Positions 53,096 to 62,664 of a stretch of 64,000 nt of DNA are shown piece after piece. The notes below the pieces were generated by a model. That model was not told the DNA's origin, searched no databases, and was given only the letters and a program-made list of their open reading frames with translations. The position numbers and the translations under genes are program-made. The stretch spans positions 30,077 to 94,076 of the forward strand of contig CALXAV010000004.1 in assembly GCA_944386385.1 (NCBI GenBank). The letters are read 5' to 3'. Origin of the DNA: an uncultured Clostridia bacterium (GTDB lineage: Bacteria > Bacillota > Clostridia > TANB77 > CAG-508). Position 1 is the first letter of the stretch. Every line of letters starts with the position of its first letter.

Positions 53096-54268
53096 ATGAT
53101 TTTAGGAAATGATGATAGAAAATTAACAATGATAGAAAGAACTTATGATGAAATTAGTGTAGACAGCTTATTTGAGACTATAATGTCAATAGAAGATAAA
53201 GAAAAAGCAGAAGAAACGCTAAGAAAATTGGGTGAATATGAATTATTGGGATTTTATCAAATGATAAATGGAACTCAAGAAGATGAAATATCAGAAAATG
53301 ATGGTAATAAATATAAAGCATTTGGCTTGCCAGATAATATGTCTATAGGAATAGAAATAGAAGCAGAAGGCGAAAATAGTAGATTATTACCAGAGTGTAT
53401 AGGGGATTGGCTAATAGATGATGAATGCACTTTAGGAAAAACAGGAATTGAATGTACTTCACCAAAATTGTATGATACCAGTTTTGATATAGCAGAGGTT
53501 TACAAAGTTACGTCAGGATTGCAAAGATTAGGATTAAGAGCAACAGAAAAATGCGGAGGTCATATTCATATTGGAGCTGATTACATAGAGTCAGAAGAGG
53601 GCTTTAGAGAATTACTAGAATTGTGGGGAAATGCAGAAGAGGTTTATTTTCTAATTTCTAATAAACCAGGAGAATTACCAAGAGAAGATGTTACAAAATA
53701 TGCAGAACCTATATCAAAGTACCTTGAGGGGGCTGAGTTAGAGGACGGACCAAGAGATGAATTTGTAGAAGATGCAAAAGAATACTTAAGAAATAGTAGA
53801 GATAGAAGCCTTAACCTGATGAATGTAAATAATGGGAAAAATACAATAGAATTTAGATTGTCTAACGGAACAGTAGATGGTAACACTTGGGTAGAAAATG
53901 TACGTTTATATGGAAGAACAGTTCAAATTGCTCAAAGTTTAGGAAAAATAGTGGAAAAGTTAGAGGCTGGAGAAGAATTAACAGAAGAAGAAAAAAGAAG
54001 ATATGCATTAAAAGAAATGCTAAAAAGTCATAAATCTTTAGATGAAAAAATGGATATACTAATGCAAATATTATTTAGCGAAGAAGAAAGAAAAGTATAT
54101 TATGAAAGATATAATACAAATAAAAAACTAGATAGAAAAGAATATAGGGTGGCAAGATTAAGTTTTGGAAAAGTAGATTTTAAGAAAGTATATGATGGAG
54201 TAGAAATTCCAGAGGGAATAATAAGTCAGATGCAAGAAGAGGAAATGCAAGAAACAGAACAAAGATAG
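53096..54268 (+). CDS. Putative amidoligase-family enzyme
   Basis: 390 aa, soluble. The core motifs are MSIGIEIEAEGENS, ECTSPKLYD, LRATEKCGGHIHIGADYI and KNTIEFRLSNGTV, which match the putative amidoligase (COOH-NH2 ligase superfamily) pattern of GxExE, GxHxH and a late ExR. Such enzymes are predicted to form amide bonds on peptides or small molecules, often in gene clusters with unknown partners. The C-terminal part is Glu/Lys-rich helical. ATG follows GGAGAAAGAAA. It heads a four-gene unit with three unrecognised proteins. Confidence 0.75.
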   Translation: MILGNDDRKLTMIERTYDEISVDSLFETIMSIEDKEKAEETLRKLGEYELLGFYQMINGTQEDEISENDGNKYKAFGLPDNMSIGIEIEAEGENSRLLPECIGDWLIDDECTLGKTGIECTSPKLYDTSFDIAEVYKVTSGLQRLGLRATEKCGGHIHIGADYIESEEGFRELLELWGNAEEVYFLISNKPGELPREDVTKYAEPISKYLEGAELEDGPRDEFVEDAKEYLRNSRDRSLNLMNVNNGKNTIEFRLSNGTVDGNTWVENVRLYGRTVQIAQSLGKIVEKLEAGEELTEEEKRRYALKEMLKSHKSLDEKMDILMQILFSEEERKVYYERYNTNKKLDRKEYRVARLSFGKVDFKKVYDGVEIPEGIISQMQEEEMQETEQR

Positions 54269-54284
54269 ATAAGGATAAAGAATA

Positions 54285-54704
54285 ATGAAAAATATTATAA
54301 TAGTTGAAGGAAAAGAAAAATATTGCTTTTCAAATATTGAAGAAGCAGTGAAAAAATTTTTGGACAACAATTTTTATAATTTAAGTGAGGAAGAAAAATA
54401 TAAAACAATAAGAAGAAAAACGGTAATGAATGCTAACCTTAGAAAAATACCTATAGTAGATTTAAAAAAGAGTGAAGTTATTGAAAATATAGCAAATAAG
54501 CAATATATAATTTATGATGAAGAAATTTTTTTATTGTCATTAGCAAAAAATAATGATATAGTTATATATGAAAAACAAGATGCAAATTTATTTGCAAATA
54601 ATATAGATAAACAAAATTTAGAAAAAGTATCGAAAGAATATATTAGAGTAAATGACTGTGTAAATTGTTTAATAGAAAATAAGCTAAAGAGTATTAAGCT
54701 CTAG
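54285..54704 (+). CDS. Hypothetical protein of the amidoligase unit
   Basis: 139 aa, soluble, basic. MKNIIIVEGKEKYCFSNIEEAVKKFLDNNF, then KQYIIYDEEIFLLSLA. Cys pair late (NDCVNCLIE). No ribosome site beyond ATAAGGATAAAG. I do not recognise a family. Ten bases before the next gene. It could be a substrate or partner of the amidoligase; only the tight spacing says so. Confidence 0.6.
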   Translation: MKNIIIVEGKEKYCFSNIEEAVKKFLDNNFYNLSEEEKYKTIRRKTVMNANLRKIPIVDLKKSEVIENIANKQYIIYDEEIFLLSLAKNNDIVIYEKQDANLFANNIDKQNLEKVSKEYIRVNDCVNCLIENKLKSIKL

Positions 54705-54714
54705 GAGAAAAAAT

Positions 54715-55182
54715 ATGAAATTAGAATACAAACAAGCATTGTTTGAAGTATATGTAATATTAGAAAATACTGATGAAGAGATAAAAAATAAAATACCAAA
54801 GAAATTTATTGAATTTATAAAAGATAATATGGATATTAATCATAAATTTAAATTAGAGCCGGAAAAAGAACTTATAGAGCAGAAAATGATGATTCAAACA
54901 AAGGAAATATTAGCTTTAATTTATAGAGACTATATATGTACAAAAAAAGAAAGAAAAGAATTATTATTACAAGAAAATGAAAAAAGAATAAAAGAAAGTA
55001 ATAAAAATATTGAAAAATATAATATTGATTTTGAAAAAATAAAAAATAATAATAAACAAAGAGATATTAAAGAAAAATTATATAATATTAATGAAAATGC
55101 TTTAATAGAGGTATCACAAGAAAAATGGTATAAAAAATTAATAAGTAGAATATTAAAAATATTTGGAATAAAAAATAACTAG
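54715..55182 (+). CDS. Hypothetical coiled-coil protein of the amidoligase unit
   Basis: 155 aa. The N-terminus LEYKQALFEVYVILENTDEEIKNKIPKKFIEFIKDNMD is the pattern of a small globular helical domain often seen before coiled coils; a Glu/Lys-rich coil (75-125) and an amphipathic tail (EKWYKKLISRILKIFGIKNN) follow. The tail could lie on the membrane. Ribosome site AGGAGAAA. Family not recognised. A REP-like palindrome follows. Confidence 0.6.
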   Translation: MKLEYKQALFEVYVILENTDEEIKNKIPKKFIEFIKDNMDINHKFKLEPEKELIEQKMMIQTKEILALIYRDYICTKKERKELLLQENEKRIKESNKNIEKYNIDFEKIKNNNKQRDIKEKLYNINENALIEVSQEKWYKKLISRILKIFGIKNN

Positions 55183-55192
55183 AGAAAAAACT

Positions 55193-55226
55193 ATGAAACA
55201 AAAAAGGGGTGTCCCCATTTGTTTCA
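55193..55226. repeat. REP-like palindrome, GGGGTGTCCCC type (copy 2)
   Basis: ATGAAACAAAAAAGGGGTGT and inverse CCCC..TTTGTTTCA around TGT; same family as the copy at 49017-49055. It lies between two genes of the amidoligase unit. Confidence 0.65.
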
Positions 55227-55242
55227 AGAAAGGAGAAGAAAT

Positions 55243-56838
55243 TTGCAAAAGAAAAATGAAAAATTGTTAGATAAGATTGTAAAAAAAGATTATAACAATG
55301 AATTAGAAAGAGTACTAGAGAAAAAGACATTTGCAGAAAATGCAAAAAGTATTCTCCTAAGTATATTGTATAAATTAGAAGCATCATATAAAGATTATAA
55401 AAAGGTAAAACAAGATGTAGTAAGCAAAGAAGAAATGATCGAAAATATAATTTATACAATAGAAAATAATTGTGATGAAATAAAATTGGTAAAACCACAT
55501 TCTAAAGAAAGTGAAATTATAGGGAATAGAACGTTTTTAGTAGAAAAGAAGAAAAAAAGAATAATTTGTTATAACATAGAAAGAAAAGTACTATATTGTT
55601 TAGCTAAGATATCTAAAAGAAATAAAATAATAAAAGATGATTATTTTGTAATAAGTAAAACATTGTCAGATTTGATAAATGTAGGAGCTTGTATAAACCA
55701 AGTAGAACCACTAAGAGATTTTAATGGCTATTCATGGACAACTATACCAAAAGAAATAGAAAGTATAACACATAATTTAATTTATCAAAATCTATTATTA
55801 TTAGTTGGAAATGAGTTCATGAATAAATGGATAAATAATAAAGAATTTATTATGGATTATATGGAATTATTCCAAAATAAATTAGAAGAACTTTATGGAG
55901 AAAAAGAAGCAAATGAATTAATAGAATTATTAAAAGAAATTTCTATATATCTAGAAATTAGATTTGACAAAAAAGCAAAAGAAAAGATGTTAAAACAAAA
56001 AGAAATTGTGGAAAAAGAATTAGCGCAGATGGAAGATAATGAGACATTTGTTGAAACAATAACAGAAGAAAAAAGAAAAATAACTTCTGAAATAAAAATA
56101 ATTGATGAAACAATAAATAATAAACATATGTTGGAAGAAGAATATGAAAGAAGAAATGAAACTTTACCATTAGAAGAAAAAATATTTAGTTTAAGAATAT
56201 TGTCAAAAATGATGGCAGATGAAAGGGAGAAAAAATTAGAAAAAATTGAGAAGTTAAATAGATTATTAAATCCACAAAAATATGTTGCATATAAAAAAGA
56301 ACTAGAGGAAAAAGAAAGGTATTTATCATTAATAGATAAAAAGGATGTAGATAAAAATATAGAAAAATTAAAATTAAAAATACAAAAATTATTTATAAAA
56401 TGTTTTGACAAAAAGATAGAAAAATGTGCTTCAAGACAAGATATGCTAAAACTAATTTATGAATTTAGATATTATATAATGCTACCATATGATTATGAAA
56501 ATAGTATTTATGAGGAAAAAGAATTACAAAAAGAACTAGAAGAAGAAACAAAAAAAGTATTAGAAAAGGCGTATAAATTAAAAGTGATTGAAAGATTTTC
56601 TAAACAAGAAGATGTAAATTATGAATTATTAAAAGTTATATTCCAAAATAGAAATATAAATATCGAAGATATCGAAGTTAAGTTAATAAGAGAAAAAGGA
56701 AAAGAAAAAGATAATTATTATATACAAGTATTTGATGGAAATGGCATAGGAGAAAAAAGAGAAATGCCAAATAGTGAAAATATGAATAAAAAAGATTTAG
56801 CAATTAGATTTAATAAAAAAGTAAAAGCATTTTATTAG
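55243..56838 (+). CDS. Large coiled-coil hypothetical protein of the amidoligase unit
   Basis: 531 aa, soluble, very rich in Lys, Glu and Ile, with long heptad stretches at about 230-350. A globular part near 90-200 has NGYSWTTIPKEIESITHNLIYQNLLLLVGNEFMNKWI. TTG 55243 is preferred since AAGGAG lies eight bases before it; the frame opens 24 bases earlier inside the REP-like palindrome. No catalytic motif seen. The final 60 residues are beta-rich (YELLKVIFQNRNINIEDIEVKLI). Family not recognised. Confidence 0.65.
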   Translation: MQKKNEKLLDKIVKKDYNNELERVLEKKTFAENAKSILLSILYKLEASYKDYKKVKQDVVSKEEMIENIIYTIENNCDEIKLVKPHSKESEIIGNRTFLVEKKKKRIICYNIERKVLYCLAKISKRNKIIKDDYFVISKTLSDLINVGACINQVEPLRDFNGYSWTTIPKEIESITHNLIYQNLLLLVGNEFMNKWINNKEFIMDYMELFQNKLEELYGEKEANELIELLKEISIYLEIRFDKKAKEKMLKQKEIVEKELAQMEDNETFVETITEEKRKITSEIKIIDETINNKHMLEEEYERRNETLPLEEKIFSLRILSKMMADEREKKLEKIEKLNRLLNPQKYVAYKKELEEKERYLSLIDKKDVDKNIEKLKLKIQKLFIKCFDKKIEKCASRQDMLKLIYEFRYYIMLPYDYENSIYEEKELQKELEEETKKVLEKAYKLKVIERFSKQEDVNYELLKVIFQNRNINIEDIEVKLIREKGKEKDNYYIQVFDGNGIGEKREMPNSENMNKKDLAIRFNKKVKAFY

Positions 56839-56852
56839 AGGAGGATTTGCTT

Positions 56853-58496
56853 ATGAAAATAACCTTTTTAGGTGCAACTAAAACAGTTACAGGTTCAAAT
56901 TTTTTAGTAGAGGCAGCTGAAAAAAGATTTTTAGTAGACTGTGGAATGTGGCAAGGAAAATCAGAACTAGAAGAAAGAAATGGGGAAGAATTTGAATTTG
57001 ACCCTAAAAGTATAGATTTTATGTTATTAACACACGCACATATTGACCATTCAGGAAGAATACCAAAGCTTTATAAAGAAGGATATAGAAATAAAGTATA
57101 TGCACATAAAGCAACATGTGATTTATGTGCTTTGATGTTACCAGATAGCGGACACATTCAAGAAATGGAAACATCTTGGAAAAATAAAAAAAGAATAAGA
57201 AAAGGATTACCTGAAATAGAACCAATGTATACAGCAGAAGAGGCAGCAAGATGTTTGGAAATATTTGAACCAGTACAATATGACCAGATAATAGAAATAA
57301 CACCGGAAATTCATGTACGTTTTAATGATGCAGGACATATGTTAGGTTCAAGTATTATAGAGCTTTGGGTAAATGAAAATGGAAAAGAAGAAAAAACAGT
57401 ATTTACTGGAGATTTAGGAAATAACGATATACCTCTATTAGATTCTCCAACAATGATAGAAGATGCAGATTATTTAGTAATGGAATCAACATATGGAAGT
57501 AGATTACATTTAAGAAATGATGAAAAAGCTGTAGATTTTTTAAATGTAGTATCAGAAACATTAGATAATGGAGGAACAGTTGTAATTCCATCTTTTGCAG
57601 TGGGAAGAACACAAGAAATTCTTTATGAAATTAATAAATTAAGAGACGAAAAAGATGATGAAGAATTTAGAAGAAAATATAAAACATTAATGAGAGCAGA
57701 CGTATATGTAGATAGTCCGCTTGCAATATCAGCAACAGAAGTATTTAGAGAAAACACTAATCTTTTTGAACCAGAAGTACAAAAAGAAATAATGAGAGGA
57801 GATAATCCTCTAGAATTTCCAGGATTACATTTTACAAGAACAGCAGATGAATCAAAAGCATTGAATGAAGATACAAGACCAAGTATTATAATATCAGCAA
57901 GTGGAATGTGTGAAGTTGGAAGAATTAAACATCATTTAAAACATAATATATGGAATCCAAAATCAACTATTCTTTTTGTTGGATATCAAGCACCAGGAAC
58001 ACTTGGATATCAAATAGTAAATGGGGCTAAAACTGTAAAAATATTTGGCGAAGAATTTGCAGTAAATGCAAGAGTAGAATATATAGAAGGATATTCTGGA
58101 CATGCTGACCAAGAAGGGCTAATGAATTTTATTTATTCATTTATAAAGAAACCGAAAAATATATTCTTAGTACATGGTGAAGAAGAGTCACAAGAAGTAT
58201 TAAGAGATAAAATAGAATCTGAAACAAATATACCTGTAATAGTGCCAGATTTTGGAGAAACTTATGATATTGCAGAAACAATAGAAATGACTCATAAGAT
58301 AGAAAGAAAAGTTCCTAAGACGATGAAGACAGAAATTCTAGAAAGATTAGAAAAATTAAAGAGTGAAATCAAAGATATGGACGAATATGTAAGAAAAGAT
58401 GTTGACGATGATAACCTAAGAGATGAAGATATCTTTAGAATAAACGAAAAGATAAAAGATTTGGAAAAACAAATATTAAATGTAATAGAAGGATAA
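56853..58496 (+). CDS. Metallo-beta-lactamase/beta-CASP RNase (CPSF-like)
   Basis: 547 aa. Zinc motifs LLTHAHIDHSGR (HxHxDH), DAGHMLGSSI and FTGDLGNND; beta-CASP blocks SYGS-like STYGSRLH, VIPSFAVGRTQEIL, SASGMCEVGRIKHHL and EGYSGHADQEG. The C-terminal 90 residues are helical. These enzymes act as RNA endo- or exonucleases. The family is shared with archaeal CPSF and bacterial YhfI/YkqC relatives. ATG 56853 follows GAGGAGGATTTG. GH15 gene follows by 20 bases. Confidence 0.88.
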   Translation: MKITFLGATKTVTGSNFLVEAAEKRFLVDCGMWQGKSELEERNGEEFEFDPKSIDFMLLTHAHIDHSGRIPKLYKEGYRNKVYAHKATCDLCALMLPDSGHIQEMETSWKNKKRIRKGLPEIEPMYTAEEAARCLEIFEPVQYDQIIEITPEIHVRFNDAGHMLGSSIIELWVNENGKEEKTVFTGDLGNNDIPLLDSPTMIEDADYLVMESTYGSRLHLRNDEKAVDFLNVVSETLDNGGTVVIPSFAVGRTQEILYEINKLRDEKDDEEFRRKYKTLMRADVYVDSPLAISATEVFRENTNLFEPEVQKEIMRGDNPLEFPGLHFTRTADESKALNEDTRPSIIISASGMCEVGRIKHHLKHNIWNPKSTILFVGYQAPGTLGYQIVNGAKTVKIFGEEFAVNARVEYIEGYSGHADQEGLMNFIYSFIKKPKNIFLVHGEEESQEVLRDKIESETNIPVIVPDFGETYDIAETIEMTHKIERKVPKTMKTEILERLEKLKSEIKDMDEYVRKDVDDDNLRDEDIFRINEKIKDLEKQILNVIEG

Positions 58497-58515
58497 ATTT
58501 AAGGAGAACAAGCAG

Positions 58516-60486
58516 ATGGGTGATAAATATTTAAATGAAGCTATAATAGGAAATAAAAATATGATAGCAACTTTTACAGGTAAGGGAGAATTACAAAGAT
58601 TATATTTTCCAAGTAAAGATAATAGACAATATATTAATTTTTTCCGTACAGGAGTAAAACTAAATCAATCTGATTTAATATATTTACATGATGATATTAA
58701 TAATCAATATAAACAATATTATGATACAGATACAAATATATTAAACACAGAAGTAACAAATACTTATTTTAACTTAACAATAGTTCAAACTGATTTTATG
58801 CTATTAAAAGAAAATGTATTAGTTAAAAGATATGCTTTCTTAAATGAAGGAAAAATAGATTTAGACAGTAAATTCTATATTCATTCAGAATTATTATCAG
58901 ATAAAAACAATCATGTATCATGCAAGGTTATAGATAATGGAATGATACAATATGCTCATGATTTTGCAGTATCTACATTTGCAAAAGGAACAAAGATATC
59001 AAGCCATCAAATAAATGGAAGTCATGATACTATAAAAACAGGTGAAATACATGACAAAGACTATATTGGAATGTCAAAAGATTCAAGTGTTTGTTATGAC
59101 ATGGGGATTATAAAACCACAAGAAAAGAAAGTTTTAGAAATATGTATATTAATAGATGAAAATAGAAATATATCAAGTATGGAAGATGAAATAGACAGAA
59201 TTACAAAGATAGATTTAAATAAAGAATATACAGCAACTAAATCTTATTGGAGAAAATATTTAAAAGCTCATAATGGTTTAAACTTAAAAGAACCTAAAAA
59301 TAGTTATGAAGAAAGAATCTTTGAAATATATAAAAGAAGTATTTTATTATTTCCTTTACTTACAAACCCAGAAACTGGAGGAATAGTTGCATCACCAGAA
59401 GTCGATGAAGATTTTACAAAATGTGGAAGATATGCTTACTGTTGGCCAAGAGATGCAGTATTTATTACAAAAGCTATGGATATTGTAAAAATGGAAAAGG
59501 AAACAGATAAGTTTTATAAAGTATTTTGTAAAAAGACACAATCCAAGAATGGAATGTGGGAACAAAGATTTTTTACAGATGGAAAACTTGCTCCTTGTTG
59601 GGGATATCAAGTAGATGAAACAGCAAGTGTTGTATATGGAGTTTATGAGCATTATAAAGTTACAAAATCAGAAAAATTTTTGAAAGACAATCTTCATATG
59701 TGTGAAAGAGCAATTGACTTCTTGAAGAAATATGTGGAAGATTGGCTAGGAATAGATGGTATAGATAATGAAAAACGTGATGTTGTTAAAGATGAAATAG
59801 AAGAAGACACAAAAAGAAGAACAGGAAAAGAACACAAGTTTCATGTAAGTTATGATTTATGGGAAATGTGTGAAGGAATTCACCTGTATTCTTTAGCTAG
59901 TATATATGCTGCATTTGATGCCATTTTAGGCATCTATAGAACCCTTGGAAAAAATGTATCAGAATTTGAAAATAATAGATTAAAAGAAGAAAAAATACAA
60001 AAGAACGAAAGAGAAATAGAAAAAATACAAAGAGGTCTTAAAAACTATATTAATGAAAATCTTTATGATGAACAAAAGAAATCATATGTAAGAAATCCAG
60101 AAGATAAGAAAATGGATATTAGCATATTAGGAGCAGTGACACCATTTAATGTGTTTAAGCCAAAAGAAAATAAAATTAAAAATACAGTTGAAAGTATTAA
60201 TTTACATCTTCGTACATATACAGGAGGATATCAAAGATTTGAAGGTGACCATTATATGAATGGTAATCCTTGGCCAATTGCTAATCTTTGGATGACACTT
60301 TATTATTTAGAGTCAGGAGAGAAGAAAAAGGCTAAAGAGACTTTTGATTTTGTTGTAAAAACTTGTGGTAAACATTATTTCTTAGGAGAACAAGTAGACA
60401 ATTCTACTTTAAAACCAAACTGGGTTATAGGACTTGGGTGGTCTCATGCTATGTTCTTAATAGTTCTAGAAAAATTATATAAATAA
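58516..60486 (+). CDS. Glycoside hydrolase family 15 protein (glucoamylase/trehalase-like)
   Basis: 656 aa. An N-terminal beta-sandwich (1-260) precedes the (alpha/alpha)6 barrel: KRSILLFPLLTNPETGGIVASPEVDE, the family motif GRYAYCWPRDAVFITKAM, MWEQRFFTDGKLAPCWGYQVDETA, catalytic Glu in FHVSYDLWEMCEGIH and the late ARG-like GGYQRFEGDHY. It removes glucose from alpha-glucan or trehalose ends in the cytosol, since no signal is seen. Paired functionally with the GH13 enzyme for storage-glucan use. Start ATG after AAGGAGAACAAG. Confidence 0.88.
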   Translation: MGDKYLNEAIIGNKNMIATFTGKGELQRLYFPSKDNRQYINFFRTGVKLNQSDLIYLHDDINNQYKQYYDTDTNILNTEVTNTYFNLTIVQTDFMLLKENVLVKRYAFLNEGKIDLDSKFYIHSELLSDKNNHVSCKVIDNGMIQYAHDFAVSTFAKGTKISSHQINGSHDTIKTGEIHDKDYIGMSKDSSVCYDMGIIKPQEKKVLEICILIDENRNISSMEDEIDRITKIDLNKEYTATKSYWRKYLKAHNGLNLKEPKNSYEERIFEIYKRSILLFPLLTNPETGGIVASPEVDEDFTKCGRYAYCWPRDAVFITKAMDIVKMEKETDKFYKVFCKKTQSKNGMWEQRFFTDGKLAPCWGYQVDETASVVYGVYEHYKVTKSEKFLKDNLHMCERAIDFLKKYVEDWLGIDGIDNEKRDVVKDEIEEDTKRRTGKEHKFHVSYDLWEMCEGIHLYSLASIYAAFDAILGIYRTLGKNVSEFENNRLKEEKIQKNEREIEKIQRGLKNYINENLYDEQKKSYVRNPEDKKMDISILGAVTPFNVFKPKENKIKNTVESINLHLRTYTGGYQRFEGDHYMNGNPWPIANLWMTLYYLESGEKKKAKETFDFVVKTCGKHYFLGEQVDNSTLKPNWVIGLGWSHAMFLIVLEKLYK

Positions 60487-60496
60487 AGAAAATATA

Positions 60497-60742
60497 AAGG
60501 AAATATTAATATAAAATATTTCCTCAGTTTGTTGACAAACTATATATTTAAAAATTTTCTAAAATAAAGTTATTAAAAGTGGAGAGCAATAATACTTTCT
60601 TGTATAAAAATTTTTTAATATTATAAAAAATATAGACTTTTTAATAGCAAAGTGGGAGAAAAAAATAGTTGACAAAGTCACTTTTTAAAAAAGTGGACTT
60701 TGTCAACGGTCTGAAGGAAATATTAATATAAAATATTTCCTT
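60497..60742. repeat. MITE-like array: 28-bp palindromic direct repeats bracketing two inverted repeats
   Basis: The outer units share AAGGAAATATTAATATAAAA and TATTTCCT, each a hairpin in itself (GGAAATATT / AATATTTCC). Inside are AGTTTGTTGACAAACT and a 19-20 bp stem beginning GTTGACAAAGTC with one bulge. The two GTTGACAAA motifs face both ways. The outer pair may be a target duplication or simply two terminator copies. The first would also end the GH15 transcript. Confidence 0.6.
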
Positions 60743-60769
60743 TTTGTTATGTTATCCAATTAACATAAT

Positions 60770-60798
60770 TTGAATTATATCCGATTTTGTGCTATTAT
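60770..60798 (+). promoter_or_regulatory. Promoter of the 131-aa orphan gene
   Basis: TTGAAT and TATTAT with a 17-base spacer, about 60 bases before the ATG. The transcript would start just after the palindrome array. Confidence 0.5.
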
Positions 60799-60858
60799 AT
60801 ATAGTAGGTACAGCTATTAGCCAGTACCAGTACATGCCAACCGGAGAAAGGACAAAAA

Positions 60859-61254
60859 ATGTGGCTTGTGCTTTTTGGTGACAACAACATGAAAAACGAC
60901 ATAGATTCTTGGAGGTGGAAGTTTGCATGGCAAGATGAAGGAGAGAACTCAAGGGCTTTTAGTATCAAGTTCTCTGAAAACACACCGAACCACTGGAAGA
61001 TTGTGACTTCAAGGTTCGGCAGTGAGGCAGAGATGGAAGCTCTGAAGGAAGCATGCAAGAGAGCATGTGACGAAGAGTTCATCTCCATCGAATGCTTGAG
61101 CGAAGATGAAGAGCAAGTGGTGGAGCATCTCGAAGAGTTTTGGAAGTACGTGGTCAAGCTAAGGTCCATTACTTGTGTTGTAGAAGGTGAAGAAGTTTTC
61201 ACCGAGAAAGGTGAGAACTCCAATGACAAATCCTGGCAAGTACGTATAAACTAG
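60859..61254 (+). CDS. Hypothetical protein, isolated GC-richer unit
   Basis: 131 aa, soluble, very acidic. MWLVLFGDNNMKNDIDSWRW, IKFSENTPNHWKIVTSRFGS and CKRACDEEFISIECLSEDEEQVVEHLEEFWKY. Three Cys, six Trp. Codon use (AAG, GAG, TTC, CTC, ATC) is like the GH13 gene and unlike its AT-rich neighbours; no CGG codons. Ribosome site GGAGAAAGGA. Own promoter and terminator. Family not recognised; foreign origin is inferred from base use. Confidence 0.55.
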   Translation: MWLVLFGDNNMKNDIDSWRWKFAWQDEGENSRAFSIKFSENTPNHWKIVTSRFGSEAEMEALKEACKRACDEEFISIECLSEDEEQVVEHLEEFWKYVVKLRSITCVVEGEEVFTEKGENSNDKSWQVRIN

Positions 61255-61289
61255 TACTGGCGAAAGTCAGACACGAATGTGTTTGTTTG

Positions 61290-61321
61290 GAGGAGCTCTG
61301 CAAAGGGGCTCCTCTATATAT
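61290..61321 (+). terminator. Terminator of the 131-aa gene
   Basis: Stem GAGGAGC / GCTCCTC with an 11-base loop, then TATATATTTC. Confidence 0.75.
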
Positions 61322-61369
61322 TTCTATTGAAAATAGGTGGAAGTTTAAAAACAACATCTTTATAAAAAA

Positions 61370-61396
61370 TTGACACTAATTTCAAGTTAGTGTCAA
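61370..61396. promoter_or_regulatory. Perfect inverted repeat upstream of the GAPDH gene, possible operator or hairpin
   Basis: TTGACACTAA and its exact complement around TTTCAAG, about 130 bases before the start codon. There is no U run behind it. The repeat is not a Rex or CggR site as I know them. The same TTGACA-type arms recur in the palindromes at 60525-60707. Confidence 0.4.
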
Positions 61397-61499
61397 GCGT
61401 GGAGATTTTATTTCTAATTTTGTTCAAAACTTTAAAAATAATACTTGCAATATAGTATATTTTGTTATACAATAATAAATGCCTAAAAGAAGGTAATAA

Positions 61500-62531
<1,032 letters not shown>

Positions 62532-62560
62532 TATAAATTAAATATATGCTAAAAAAATTA

Positions 62561-62590
62561 AAAAGAGTACTTGAAAAGTGCTCTTTTTTG
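62561..62590 (+). terminator. Terminator between gap and pgk
   Basis: Stem AAAAGAGTACTT / AAGTGCTCTTTT (one G-U pair), then TTTTGTT. Confidence 0.8.
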
Positions 62591-62664
62591 TTATAAAATA
62601 TGTTTGTCTTATAAAATAAGGAAAATTGTGCAAACTAATAAAAGAAATAAAGGAGGAATAAGAA

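Larger units (their letters stand above)
60487..60858. other. 372-base gene-free region with nested palindromes and a promoter
   Basis: Holds two 28-bp direct copies of a palindrome (60497-60524, 60715-60742), two further inverted repeats built on GTTGACAAA (60525-60541 and 60668-60707) and a promoter at 60770-60798. No coding frame with a ribosome site. Confidence 0.7.
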
